Positions 25,821 to 33,570 of a stretch of 50,807 nt of DNA are shown piece after piece. This DNA comes from Streptomyces acidicola (lineage in GTDB: Bacteria; Actinomycetota; Actinomycetes; Streptomycetales; Streptomycetaceae). The stretch is from the NCBI RefSeq assembly GCF_009377235.1, contig NZ_VMNX01000040.1:1-50807 (forward strand). The letters are read 5' to 3'. Every line of letters begins with the position of its first letter. Within the stretch, counting starts at the first letter, position 1. The notes under the pieces were generated by a model. That model worked only from the letters and a program-made list of their open reading frames with translations, did not search any database and was not told the DNA's origin. A program made the position numbers and the translations under genes.

Positions 25821-25866
25821 TTACGCCGGTCACCGGGGCGTGGCAGAGCGTCGGCCCCGGCATGGG
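25821..25866 (-). repeat. 47-nt inverted-orientation repeat, copy 1
   Basis: The reverse complement of this segment begins cccatgccggggccgacg and ends gcgtaa. It matches 42519-42565 on the plus strand at all but about four positions. Both copies lie close to a copy of the 242-bp duplicated segment, but in opposite orientation and order. Confidence 0.6.
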
Positions 25867-25979
25867 GATCGCTGCACGAGTCCGGGCGGAGACGCCACGG
25901 ACCTGCCGGACCGGGCACTTCGGACGATCGAAGACGGCTTCTTCAAGAGGAGGCAAGCGTCCCGCCGCCGGCGCCACGT

Positions 25980-26200
25980 TGCGGGGGTGGTGGGCGGCCA
26001 TCGCCCCCGAGCTTGCCGGGCACGTTACGGCGGTCGGCTACGACGCCGACTCCGGCCGGCTCGCCGTGTGCCCGGAGCCGTCGGCCGAGGCGGCGAAGAC
26101 CCGGCTGGAGCAGGCCGGCGTCATCGAGGCCGCCAACCGGTCGGTGGGCTGTACGGCCGTGCGCGCCCCGGGTTCCGGCCTGGGCTATAGTGGATCTTGA
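25980..26200 (+). pseudogene. Internal fragment of a DUF721 (DciA-like) gene
   Basis: The frame reads WWAAIAPELAGHVTAVGYDA, then DSGRLAVCPEPSAEAAKTRL and EQAGVIEAANRSVGCTAVRA before ending SGLGYSGS at a stop. This is the core DUF721 pattern (APELAGHV.AV.YDADSGRL.VCPESSAWATK.RLEQ..I). Both the N- and C-terminal parts are missing. Its last 60 bp are also part of the 242-bp segment repeated at 42219. Confidence 0.65.
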
Positions 26201-26345
26201 GCTGGTTGCCGCAACTCCGGTTGGCTGGCGCTGCGTTGGTGGTCCAAGGAAAGACGTCCCGCTTCCTGCGGGGAAATGCAGGTGCAAGGCCTGCCCGGCG
26301 CTCGGTCACGGGGCCCGTCCACGCTCTTTGTGGACGGGCCTCAAG
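26198..26345 (+). ncRNA. Candidate structured small RNA, copy 1
   Basis: A -10-like TATAGT (26186-26191) is followed by about 150 nt with successive hairpins. One is TCCCGC/GCGGGG (26257-26273). The next is a 5-bp stem with a 7-nt loop, GCAGG-TGCAAGG-CCTGC (26278-26294), shaped like a tRNA T-arm. Last is a strong 11-bp terminator-like stem (26312-26340). The same unit recurs intact at 42276-42423. It is not a tRNA. The GGGGAAA...GGTGCAA stretch faintly recalls a cobalamin riboswitch core, but the rest does not fit. Confidence 0.4.
26312..26340 (+). terminator. Intrinsic terminator-like hairpin
   Basis: An 11-bp perfect stem GGCCCGTCCAC/GTGGACGGGCC closes a 7-nt loop (GCTCTTT). There is no long U tract, as is common for actinomycete terminators. 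The same hairpin lies at 42390-42418. Confidence 0.6.
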
Positions 26346-26477
26346 CCTGCCCGGGGACCGCACGCACCACCTGGTCCAAGACGCCGTCGACCTCCCTGCG
26401 GTGCTCACGGGCGTCGACACCCTGGGCGGTAGACGCACGATAGCGTCCCCCCGCGCTAAACGCAGAGGTCACGTAGT

Positions 26478-26505
26478 CTGCTCCCCGCACCCGCGGGATG
26501 GTCCC
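26478..26505 (+). CRISPR. Solitary CRISPR-like repeat
   Basis: The 28-nt CTGCTCCCCGCACCCGCGGG plus ATGGTCCC is close to the repeat at 18435-18463 and to known Streptomyces type I-E repeats. No adjacent copy or cas gene is seen. It lies about 140 bp beyond the small-RNA terminator. Confidence 0.5.
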
Positions 26506-26507
26506 AA

Positions 26508-27190
26508 CGACTTCGTCGTCCGGCAAATCGTTCGTGAGGTGGGCCGCCAGTTGCGCGAGGGCACCGACGCCGAACGCCTTCACCACCGGCTCACCGCCCG
26601 GTTCGCCAAGGTGATGATCTCGGAGATCCGCGATCCGGGCCGGTGGCTGCTGGGTGTGGCTTTGCCTCGCTGGGGCTGCGGCTTCCACGACTGCGAGGCC
26701 GGTGTTCTGTGGTCGACCGACCGGGACTGCGAGGTCTGTGCCGAGGTTGTCCAGGACAAGGCCCGCCGCCCGACAGCGTGCCCGGCGTATCGAGCAGGGC
26801 CTGTGCCCCCAGCACGGCACCCGCCCCGGCCCGGCCGGGCGCTGCGCCGACTGCGATCTCGATGACGCAATCCGCACCCCCACCCCGGTCCCGGCGCAGC
26901 GCCGGCCGGAAGGCCCGCCGCGCAGTTCCTGCGGCGACTGCGGCGCACGGATCGTCCTGAACGGCCGCGCCATCGAGGACGGCCTGTGCAAGCTCTGCCG
27001 CGAGGAAGCCGTCGCGCTGACCGCCCCGTTCGCACCCGCGGCCGCGCCCCACAACGCAGGCCCCGTTACGGCTGAGCAGCAGACGTGCTCCGGCCGGGAC
27101 GGAGCCGTGCCGTGCGGCCGTAAGCCCCTGCCGACCCGCAGTGTCTGCGGCATCCACCGCGTCCAGGAGCTGGCCGGGGAGGTGGCCTAA
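26508..27190 (+). pseudogene. Cys-rich (zinc-ribbon) plasmid/replication-type protein, frameshifted
   Basis: The upstream part (VRQIVREVGRQLREGTDAER, MISEIRDPGRWLLGVALPRW, CGFHDCEAGVLWSTDRDCEV) is in one frame to about 26775. The downstream part (EQGLCPQHGTRPGPAGRCAD, CGDCGARIVLNGRAIEDGLC, VCGIHRVQELAGEVA) is in the next frame. Paired CxxC motifs suggest zinc ribbons. I associate this domain with Streptomyces helix-turn-helix proteins encoded just before DUF721 genes, and a DUF721 start follows 4 bp later. The N-terminus is missing. Specific function unknown. Confidence 0.45.
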
Positions 27191-27193
27191 TGG

Positions 27194-27503
27194 ATGGCAC
27201 AGACACCCCAGCCCAGCGGCGTTGACCTGGCCCGCGTCGCACTCCGGGCCGCCAAGGAAGCGGCACGGAAGAACGGCGACGGTGGAGTACGACGACAAAG
27301 GCGAAGCCCAGCACGACCCGGGTGGTCCAACGCGAAGGACGCGAGCCGATGGGGCTTGTGCCGCGATCGGCGCGCTGGTCACAGAGCGGGCCTGGGAGGC
27401 CCCGACCGCGGCGGGCGGCATCATCGACCAGTGGGCCGACATCGCCCCCGAGTTGGTCGGCAAAGTACGGCCGGTGCACTACGAGTCGGCCCCGGAGTCC
27501 TAG
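27194..27503 (+). pseudogene. N-terminal fragment of a DUF721 (DciA-like) gene cut by a MITE
   Basis: It starts MAQTPQPSGVDLARVALRAA then KEAARKNGDG, the usual DUF721 N-terminus in Streptomyces. It changes frame near 27290 and continues ACAAIGALVTERAWEAPTAA and IIDQWADIAPELVGKVRPVH. The stop at 27501-27503 is formed at the edge of the 242-bp MITE, so the rest of the gene has been displaced. DciA-type proteins help load the replicative helicase; this copy is dead. Confidence 0.6.
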
Positions 27504-27743
27504 GCCCTGTCGTCAAACTCCCTCCCCCACTGCCTTAAAGGCGTGGGAGGCGCCCCCAGCCTCGCGGCGCCATGCACGCTCCCCCACTGCCTCAAGGGCG
27601 TGGGAGGTACCCCTACTCGCCGCACCGGGCGAAAGCCCAAGTACATCCAGTGCGAGGGCTTCCGCCCGGCACGCCGAGAGCATGCACCTGACGCCGAGAG
27701 ACCCGCCCTTCGGGCGGACGACGGGAGTTTGACGACAGGGCCT
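27502..27743. mobile_element. MITE with 21-bp perfect terminal inverted repeats
   Basis: The ends aggccctgtcgtcaaactc+cc (27502-27522) and its exact reverse complement (27723-27743) bound a 242-bp non-coding element. Inside are further palindromes: two copies of ctcccccactgcct...gggaggg-type hairpins (about 27520-27550 and 27580-27610) and CGGGCGAAAGCCC/GGGCTTCCGCCCG. It is a non-autonomous element that would need a transposase in trans. No clear target duplication is seen. Confidence 0.85.
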
Positions 27744-27908
27744 GGCTCAGACACCAGCCGCAAAGTAGCGAGGTAGTCACGCACTCACCGCCATGGCGGT
27801 CTGCTCGTCGTGTTCGCGCAGCATTCGCATGACGGTGGCGGGCGAGGGGTGCTGGCCCCTTTTCGCGCCGGAGGCGGTGAGGAGTCGTTTGGCGATTCCA
27901 CCGCCGGA

Positions 27909-28836
27909 TCACCCAATTCCGGTGGAGGGACCACTACCGGGCTCCGTCATCGCCTGGGTGCCGACAACCGCGAGCAGGCTCAGCTTGTCCGCGGCGTCGG
28001 TGCCCGGGGCGGCGGTGTGGATGACTACGTGGAGGTCGCTGCCGGGCGCGTTGAGGACGTCGCAGTCGAGGACGAGCGGGCCGACGTCGGGGTGGTGGAC
28101 GGTCTTGGTGTCCATGGTGTGGGTGCCCACCGCTTGGGAGTCCCAGAGCCGGGCAAAGTGGTCGCTGGCGCGGCGGAGGTCGGCGATGAGGGTGCGCAGG
28201 GGCCGGTCGGCGGGGTAATGGGCGGTCGAGGAGCGTAGGTCGGCGACGGTGGCGGTTTCGAAGCGGGCTTGTTGTTCGCGGGTGTGGGTCACGCGGTCGC
28301 GGCGTCCGGTGAAGTGGCGCCACGGGACGTTGCGCTCGCGCTCCGTGTGCCGTGTGCCCGGAAGGGTCGCCGTGCAGCGCGACGTGCATCTGGTTCCAGG
28401 CGGTCAGGGTCCACGCCGCGTCGTACACCCCGACCGGGGTGGCCCGCATCTGGTCGAGCATGCGCTGGACGCCGGGGGTGAGGTGGGACGAGATGCGGTC
28501 GGTGGTGGACGCGGGTCGGCCTGCGAGAAGGAACAGGTGGCGGCGTTCCGGTTCCGACAGCCGCAGGGCCCGGGCGAGGGCGGTGAGGATCTGGGGGGAC
28601 GGGGAGCTCGCGCGGCCTTGCTCGAGACGAATGACGTAGTCGATGGACATCCCGGCGAGCTGGGCCAGTTCCTGGCGCCGCAGCCCCGGCGCGCGGCGCA
28701 CGCGTCCGGCCGGCAGGCCGACCGTCGCCGGGTCCAGCCGGTCGCGCCAGCGGCGCAGCGCGCCGGCGAGGTCGACGGCCGCGTCGTCGCCGCCGGGGCG
28801 TCCGTTGTTCCCGTCTTCGTTCCCCGTATCACGCAT
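27909..28836 (-). pseudogene. MmyB-type XRE transcriptional regulator, frameshifted
   Basis: The N-terminal helix-turn-helix (GLRRQELAQLAGMSIDYVIR then LEQGRASSPSPQILTALARA) and the start of the ligand domain (VYDAAWTLTAWNQMHVALHG) are in one frame. From about 28345 the homology continues in another: ERERNVPWRHFTGRRDRVTH, RTLIADLRRASDHFARLWDS and LVLDCDVLNAPGSDLHVVIH. MmyB-like regulators commonly sit divergent to an SDR, as here (28948). As read, the ligand domain is lost. A single-base sequencing error would restore a regulator of normal length. Confidence 0.8.
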
Positions 28837-28947
28837 GGGTTCAGTATCCGGCCAGGGCGGCGGGCATCACGCGCCCAGCCTGGTACCGCTTTTACCAGGA
28901 AGAGCTTTGCACTCCCTGTGCCTGCGCGCGGCTCCGACACTGACGGC

Positions 28948-29655
28948 ATGCGAACCACACTCATCACCGGTGCCACCAGAGGGCTCGGCCTGGAGACCGC
29001 CCGGCGGCTGGCCGAGGCTGGGCACACCGTCTATCTCGGGGCGCGGGACGCCCGGCGTGGCGAGGAGGCCGCGCGGCGGATCGGGGCCCGCCCGCTGCGG
29101 CTTGACGTGACCAGTGAGGATTCAGTACGGGCCGCCGCGAAGCTCGTCCAGGAGGAGGCGGGCCGCCTCGACGTGCTGGTCAACAACGCCGGAATCAGCG
29201 GCCCCGCCACCTCCGCCGCGGAGGCCACCGCCGATGGCCTGCTGACGGTCTACGACACCAATGTCTTCGGCGCCGTACGGGTCACCCACGCCTTCTTGCC
29301 GCTGCTCGAGGCGGGCGAGGCGCCCGTCGTCGTGAACGTCAGCAGCGGGCTGGGGTCACTGGCCGTCGCGGCCGACCCGCCCGCCCACGCCTCGTCCGTA
29401 CCCGTGTGGCTCCCGGCGCTGTCGTACGGCTCCTCCAAGGCCGCGCTGAACATGGTCACCGTGCAGTACGCCTACGCCCTCCCGCACATCAGGATCAACG
29501 CCGTCGACCCCGGCCTGACCGCGACCGACTTCAACGGCCACGCCGGAAACCGGACGGTCGCCGAGGGCGCCGAAATCATCGTGTTCATGGCCACCGCCGG
29601 ACCCGACGGCCCCACCGGCGGCTACTTCTCGGCCGCCGGCCCGCTCCCCTGGTGA
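28948..29655 (+). CDS. Short-chain dehydrogenase/reductase
   Basis: 235 residues. The Rossmann motif is LITGATRGLGLETARRLAEA, then LVNNAGISGP, the catalytic Ser in VVNVSSGLGS, Tyr-Lys in LSYGSSKAALNM and the PG motif VDPGLTATDFNGH. The lack of an aspartate-type loop after beta2 (GARDARRGEE) suggests NADPH preference. ATG 28948 is the first codon of the homology. It is divergent from the MmyB-type regulator, its probable controller, and 20 bp upstream of the DsbA-like gene. Confidence 0.92.
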   Translation: MRTTLITGATRGLGLETARRLAEAGHTVYLGARDARRGEEAARRIGARPLRLDVTSEDSVRAAAKLVQEEAGRLDVLVNNAGISGPATSAAEATADGLLTVYDTNVFGAVRVTHAFLPLLEAGEAPVVVNVSSGLGSLAVAADPPAHASSVPVWLPALSYGSSKAALNMVTVQYAYALPHIRINAVDPGLTATDFNGHAGNRTVAEGAEIIVFMATAGPDGPTGGYFSAAGPLPW

Positions 29656-29675
29656 CCACCCCGAAAGGACCACCA

Positions 29676-30317
29676 ATGCCCAGCCAAGTACGCCGTGCTG
29701 AGATCGCCCTGGACCTTGCGTGCGTCCGTTGCTACCTCGGCTTCACCCGCCTCACCCGGGCCGCCCGCCACCACCGCGCCGACGGCGGCGGCGAGGTCGA
29801 CATAGTCATTCGTCCCTTCCAGGCCGAGCCCGAGGCGCCGTCCGCCGGTGAGCCGCTGTTCGAGGTGTGGAGGCGGACCCGGGGCGAGGCGTTCGTGCGG
29901 CAGGTCGCGTCGGACACCTCGTTCGGGGTGGCGGACGGCCTGGAGTTCCGCTTCCAACTTGCCTTGTTCACCAACACCTTCGAGGCTCACCGGCTGGTCG
30001 CCCGCGCGGCTCGGCAGGGGCTCGGCGAGCGGATGGCGGAGCGGCTGTTCCGGGCGTACTTCACCGACGGGCTGCTGATCTCCGACCGCACCACCTTGGC
30101 CCGGCTGTCCGCCGAGGCCGGTGTGGTGGAAGCCGCCGACACCTACGGCACCGCCGACGCAGCCGAGTTGCGCGCAGAACTCGGCCGTGTCCGCGCGGTT
30201 GGCGTCCATGTCGACTCTGTGCCGGATGTCCGCTTCGATGACGGGACGGTCCTCAAAGGCGCGCAGCCGGAGGATGCCTACCGCGCAGCGCTGACCGCGC
30301 TCACGCCAGCCGGATGA
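29676..30317 (+). CDS. DsbA/FrnE-family thioredoxin-fold protein
   Basis: 213 residues. The N-terminal CxxC (CVRC in LDLACVRCYLGFTRL) fits the FrnE/2-hydroxychromene isomerase subfamily, which usually has CPWC. A helical insert (LALFTNTFEAHRLVARAARQ, ERMAERLFRAYFTDGLLISD) and the end VDSVPDVRFDDGTVLKGAQP follow. AAAGGA precedes ATG 29676. There is no signal peptide, so it is cytoplasmic. It likely acts as an oxidoreductase or isomerase together with the SDR 20 bp upstream. Confidence 0.85.
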   Translation: MPSQVRRAEIALDLACVRCYLGFTRLTRAARHHRADGGGEVDIVIRPFQAEPEAPSAGEPLFEVWRRTRGEAFVRQVASDTSFGVADGLEFRFQLALFTNTFEAHRLVARAARQGLGERMAERLFRAYFTDGLLISDRTTLARLSAEAGVVEAADTYGTADAAELRAELGRVRAVGVHVDSVPDVRFDDGTVLKGAQPEDAYRAALTALTPAG

Positions 30318-30577
30318 GCTGGGCTATATGGAGCTGGACCGCAGGGGCGCTGAGCTGCTGTTTCCAGGTTCTGACCGAGCGCGAGGAGAAGAACAGCGTC
30401 GCCATCGCCTCGAACGAGAGTTTCAGCGGCTGGACCAAGACCTTCACCGACCCCCGGCTCTGCGCGGCCATCGTCGACCGGCTCACCTTCGGCGGCAACC
30501 TCATCCAGACCGGCACTGAATCCTGCCGCCTGGCCCTTACCCAGGCCCGGGCCGCCGCACACGACGCATCCGGCTGA
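30318..30577 (+). pseudogene. istB: C-terminal fragment of an IS21-type IstB ATPase
   Basis: Pieces GYMELDRRGAELLF and, after a frame change near 30362, QVLTEREEKNSVAIASNESF and WTKTFTDPRLCAAIVDRLTF match the end of IstB, the helper ATPase of IS21 transposition. The AAA core and the istA partner are absent. It directly follows the DsbA-like gene. Confidence 0.75.
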
Positions 30578-31084
30578 CATCGCACCACCAAGCCCTTCCT
30601 CGGCGGGAGTCGCATTTGTCTGCTCAGGAGGCTGTCAAGGTGAGGGCGCCTGTTCTTGCCCGTCGTGACCAGTGCGGCGAATGTGCACCGTGCGGGCGTC
30701 CAGGTCCACCCGGAAAGGCGGATCTTCTTCGGGCCTGACGTTCTTGCGCACGCGTTCTTGTTCCATGGCGCGCTTGACGGCCTGGGCCCCAGGGTCACAC
30801 TCCTGGATCAGGTCGACACCGATGGACGACAGACCCTTGGTCTTGCGCCAGAAGATCCAGCCCCCTCCTCGGGGCCGCATTCGCCGCAGCCGACGAACAG
30901 GACTCCCAGGACGAGGCCCAGGTCATCGCGCCGCGGCGGTCGGCCCCCGCCCGGATCACCGGACCCGGCAGCGGCACCGCCCCCGAACTGATGGCACGCC
31001 TCACTGGGCTGGCACGCAACGGGAGGACGGACACGTGAGCCACATGGCCCCTTGTGGGCTTATCCCGGCGATTCCTCAGGCTGG
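30578..31084. other. Relic stretch with unassigned coding fragments
   Basis: A minus-strand frame (30635-30880) reads KGLSSIGVDLIQECDPGAQA and VRPEEDPPFRVDLDARTVHI. A plus-strand frame ending at 31038 reads DEAQVIAPRRSAPARITGPG and PELMARLTGLARNGRTDT. Both have plausible protein composition but no complete gene or family that I can name. They probably descend from plasmid or conjugative genes. Confidence 0.3.
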
Positions 31085-31480
31085 TTAACGGCCGGGGGCG
31101 TACGTGCCGAAGGTCCACACATTGCCCTCGGCGTCACGGGCCATGTAGTCCCGCGAGCCGTAGTCCTGGTCGGTCGGCTCCCGGAGGATTTCCACCCCGG
31201 CCTGTCGGGCCCGCTCGACATGCGCGTCGGGGTCTTCAACGGTCACGTACACGCCGGCCGGTCCGTCCCCCATCGCTGCATCGAAGACGCCGCCACGGCC
31301 CTTCGAGCCGAGCATCACCACACCGTCCCCGTAGGTGAGTTCGGCGTGCAGCACCATTCCGTCCTCACCCTCGTACACCGCACCTTTGGCGAAGCCGAAG
31401 GCTTCTGTGAGCTGCGTGATGGCCGTTTGCGCGTCCCGGTACAGCAGCGTCGGGCAGACCCGTGCCATGACGATCACCAT
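31085..31480 (-). CDS. VOC (glyoxalase/bleomycin-resistance fold) protein
   Basis: 131 residues with the paired beta-alpha-beta-beta-beta pattern of the VOC superfamily: VCPTLLYRDAQTAITQLTEA, HAELTYGDGVVMLGSKGRGG, GVYVTVEDPDAHVERARQAG and GSRDYMARDAEGNVWTFGTY, ending in the expected E/N-x-W-x-F-G. ATG 31480 is used since GGAG lies 4 nt before it; an ATG 12 nt further in is possible. Substrate unknown. Stand-alone gene. Confidence 0.85.
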   Translation of the reverse strand: MVIVMARVCPTLLYRDAQTAITQLTEAFGFAKGAVYEGEDGMVLHAELTYGDGVVMLGSKGRGGVFDAAMGDGPAGVYVTVEDPDAHVERARQAGVEILREPTDQDYGSRDYMARDAEGNVWTFGTYAPGR

Positions 31481-31772
31481 TCCTCTCCGTAGAGGCTGTG
31501 GAGGCTCCGTTCCAAGCTCCATGCCCGGAGAACGCCGACCGGGGCAGCAATGACGCGGTGCTGGCCAACGGTTCCCGCGTTCAGCCTATCCAGCCAAGCC
31601 GGTTCTCGGCCCGACGAACACACACCCACGGACTGCCTGCTTGGGCTTCAGCCACAGTGCGCTGTGCATCGAAGTGCACACATGCCTGGCATGCTTCTTC
31701 CCGCATCAAGTTTCCTCGGGTCTCACCTGCACCGACGCCCGGTCGGCACGGGACCAAGATCATCGCTTAGCG
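31481..31772. other. Stretch without recognisable gene
   Basis: No family is visible on either strand. It ends in the small palindrome ttagcgctaa (31768-31777), next to the transposase fragment that follows. Confidence 0.35.
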
Positions 31773-31883
31773 CTAATGGCTGTTCCGTTGTTCCCCGAGG
31801 CCGTTGTTCGCCACCAGGTCCCAGTTGCCGTCCACCAGCGTCCAGTTCGCCAACAGCCCCTCTGGCGACCACTTTTGCCGCAT
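31773..31883 (-). pseudogene. N-terminal stub of a DUF4158 (Tn3-type) transposase
   Basis: A 36-residue frame begins MRQKWSPEGLLANWTLVDGN then WDLVANN, the characteristic start of one group of DUF4158/Tn3-family transposases (MRQ.W.PE.L...W.L...D..L..N). It ends at TAG 31773-31775 after unrelated residues. Only the stub remains. Confidence 0.55.
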
Positions 31884-32188
31884 GCCCGCCCCTTTGGCCT
31901 CGATCACTGGCCAACTACGGCGCCACGGGGAGGGAAACGGGGATCGTCTGGCTACCCGCGACCTACATTGCGGCTGGTGTCTGGGCTAGGACTCCGGGGC
32001 CTACACGGGCCGATCGGCGAGCAGGGCGTCGTGCACCTGGCGGGAGGTGCCTGTCTTGCGTCACGGCACGCGCACCATCAGCTCGGACAGGGCGTAGGCG
32101 CGGCTGCCGGTCTCGCGGATCAGGTCCCCGTCGACCAGGGGCAGTCGACGGGGCACTCGCACGGCCTGAAACCGCGAACCCACGCGCG
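31884..32188. other. Relic stretch; short unassigned C-terminal fragment
   Basis: On the minus strand, about 32140-32057 reads LPLVDGDLIRETGSRAYALS then ELMVRVP and a stop, which looks like the end of a real protein but matches nothing I recognise. The rest is featureless. Confidence 0.25.
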
Positions 32189-32400
32189 TCAGTTTGCGGT
32201 GAAGGTGAATACCTGGTCGGAGGTGCCGGTGCAGGCGGTCTGCGCGGCCTCGGCGCCGTCTTCAACCGGGGGGAGGAGGAATCCGATGCACAGGCCGCTG
32301 TGGAGCGGCCGGAGCCGGAAGCCGCCGCCGGAGGCCTCCAGTCGGAGTTTCTGGCTGTTGCTGTCCGCGCAGTCCCGCGGGGCGAGCAGGGCGCCGGAGG
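32189..32400 (-). pseudogene. C-terminal fragment of a ricin-type lectin domain protein
   Basis: About 68 residues (DCADSNSQKLRLEASGGGFR, LRPLHSGLCIGFLLPPVEDG, AAQTACTGTSDQVFTFTAN, stop) resemble one beta-trefoil repeat, with the (C.)xxxQ.F.F ending of ricin B-type carbohydrate-binding domains. Upstream it runs into the DUF721 relic on the other strand, so the rest of the gene is gone. Confidence 0.5.
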
Positions 32401-32418
32401 AGGTGGAGGCGTCGCCGA

Positions 32419-32760
32419 CGGCGAGGCACCCGGTGCCCGGCTCACCGTGTGCCCGGTGTCGGCGGCCTGGGCGACGAAGCTGCGCCTGGAGCAGGCCTAC
32501 GTCATCAAGGCCGCGAACGCCTCGGCAGGCCGGACGGTCGTGCTGCGGACTTCGTATCCTCGCGCCCAGGTCGGTGTCCGTGCCTGGTCTTGACGCCGTC
32601 GCCGTCCCCGCGGCCGCGCCCAAGGGACCAGTGAAGACGCGAGAGACGGCCTCGCCGGGCGACAAGAAGGCGCTCGCCGCGCACCCGGCCGGTCGCACCC
32701 GCGCGGCACGTCGACCCGACCATCACACAGGCAGTCAAGCGGCAGACACGCGCCCGGCGT
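32419..32760 (+). pseudogene. DUF721 (DciA-like) fragment, frameshifted
   Basis: The core piece ARLTVCPVSAAWATKLRLEQ then AYVIKAANASAGRTVVLR is followed, after a frame change near 32550, by VSVPGLDAVAVPAAAPKGPV and KTRETASPGDKKALAAHP. Both are typical of the DUF721 core and its downstream linker. The N-terminal part is missing. This is one of five DUF721 pieces in the window. Confidence 0.65.
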
Positions 32761-32779
32761 GAGCTCAGCCGGTGCGCCT

Positions 32780-33241
32780 TCACGCACTCATGCCATAGCC
32801 CATTTCCTCAGCTCCGATGTGCCAGAAGGAGTTCTCGTCGGCAACGGCCTCGGCATCAAGCGCCCCAAATCTTTCCAGCAACGCTTCAGTGAGCGCGTCG
32901 GCGGCCTGCTCGGCCAGGTCCACGGCCTCGGCGCCGCCCAGACCGTCGCCGGGCCCCTCGTAAGCAGCGGCCTCAGCAGCGGCCTCCTCATAAGCGCGGT
33001 TGAAGGCAACGAACGCCTCAACGCTGGAGTTCACCAGGTGGGGAACGCCGTCCTCCGGCAGGCACCACAGCGAGCCGTCCTCACGCCGTACGCCGAGTGC
33101 GCTCAGCCCGGGGTCGTCCGCGACCAAGGCATACCGAGCACCATCGACCGTGCGTTCCGTAGAAGGTGAGTCCTGCCATACCCCGGGATATGGGCAGCGA
33201 GCACATCCGGCCAAGAGTGAGGCGAGTTCAGCGTCGTTCAT
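32780..33241 (-). CDS. SUKH-4-like immunity-type protein
   Basis: 153 residues. The pattern ARYALVADDPGLSALGVRRE, GSLWCLPEDGVPHLVNSSVE and AFVAFNRAYEE is that of SUKH-4 proteins, a group of the SMI1/KNR4 superfamily that mostly gives immunity to polymorphic toxins. The acidic C-terminus DENSFWHIGAEEMGYG is also typical. Its start overlaps the stop of the upstream frame by 4 bp (33238-33241). No intact toxin is next to it. Confidence 0.7.
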   Translation of the reverse strand: MNDAELASLLAGCARCPYPGVWQDSPSTERTVDGARYALVADDPGLSALGVRREDGSLWCLPEDGVPHLVNSSVEAFVAFNRAYEEAAAEAAAYEGPGDGLGGAEAVDLAEQAADALTEALLERFGALDAEAVADENSFWHIGAEEMGYGMSA

Positions 33242-33570
33242 GCCGAGAATCCAGCCCGCGCCGCCGGCGCTTCACCAAGCCGGTGAACCCAAGCGGTCAC
33301 AGCCGTCCTCGCGTACCTTCCGGCGTGAGCGGCCGCGCTGAGGACGACGGTCCATGCGCGCGGATTCAGTGGCTTGAACCAGCCATAGGGCTCCGGCGCG
33401 AAGGGCGAGTTCGGGTAGCAGAGCATCAACAGTGGCTGGACCTGGCTGATGCGGTCACGCTGCTGTGCGACCAGATGGGCGAGGCGCGAGCCCGGATCTC
33501 CGGCCCGAGGTGCTGCTTTGCCGGCCGTCTTCGGTGAGATCCCTGGTGGGGCGTCATCCTGAGGCGTTGA
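33238..33570 (-). CDS. Hypothetical protein coupled to the SUKH-4 gene (5' end uncertain)
   Basis: The frame upstream of and overlapping the SUKH gene encodes RDRISQVQPLLMLCYPNSPF, APEPYGWFKPLNPRAWTVVL and SAAAHAGRYARTAVTAWVHR. This is protein-like and is followed by an ATGA overlap. I do not recognise a family. The start is unclear because the upstream part lies over the end of the TPR-regulator relic. It could be a truncated toxin end, but nothing proves that. Confidence 0.4.
   Translation of the reverse strand, partial: STPQDDAPPGISPKTAGKAAPRAGDPGSRLAHLVAQQRDRISQVQPLLMLCYPNSPFAPEPYGWFKPLNPRAWTVVLSAAAHAGRYARTAVTAWVHRLGEAPAARAGFSA

Larger units (their letters stand above)
26141..26382 (+). 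repeat. 242-bp duplicated segment, copy 1
   Basis: Nearly identical to 42219-42460 (constant offset 16078, only a few mismatches by eye). It starts inside the DUF721 fragment and runs through a possible small RNA and its terminator. Outside it the two loci differ, which points to a moved or duplicated cassette. Confidence 0.85.

Noticed and set aside
26278..26294. tRNA-like T-arm in the duplicated segment
   Set aside because: No acceptor stem, anticodon arm or CCA context around it; only the T-arm shape matches.
26271..26294. Cobalamin riboswitch
   Set aside because: GGGGAAA...GGTGCAA resembles part of the core, but the B12 box and the remaining helices are not seen, and no B12 gene follows.
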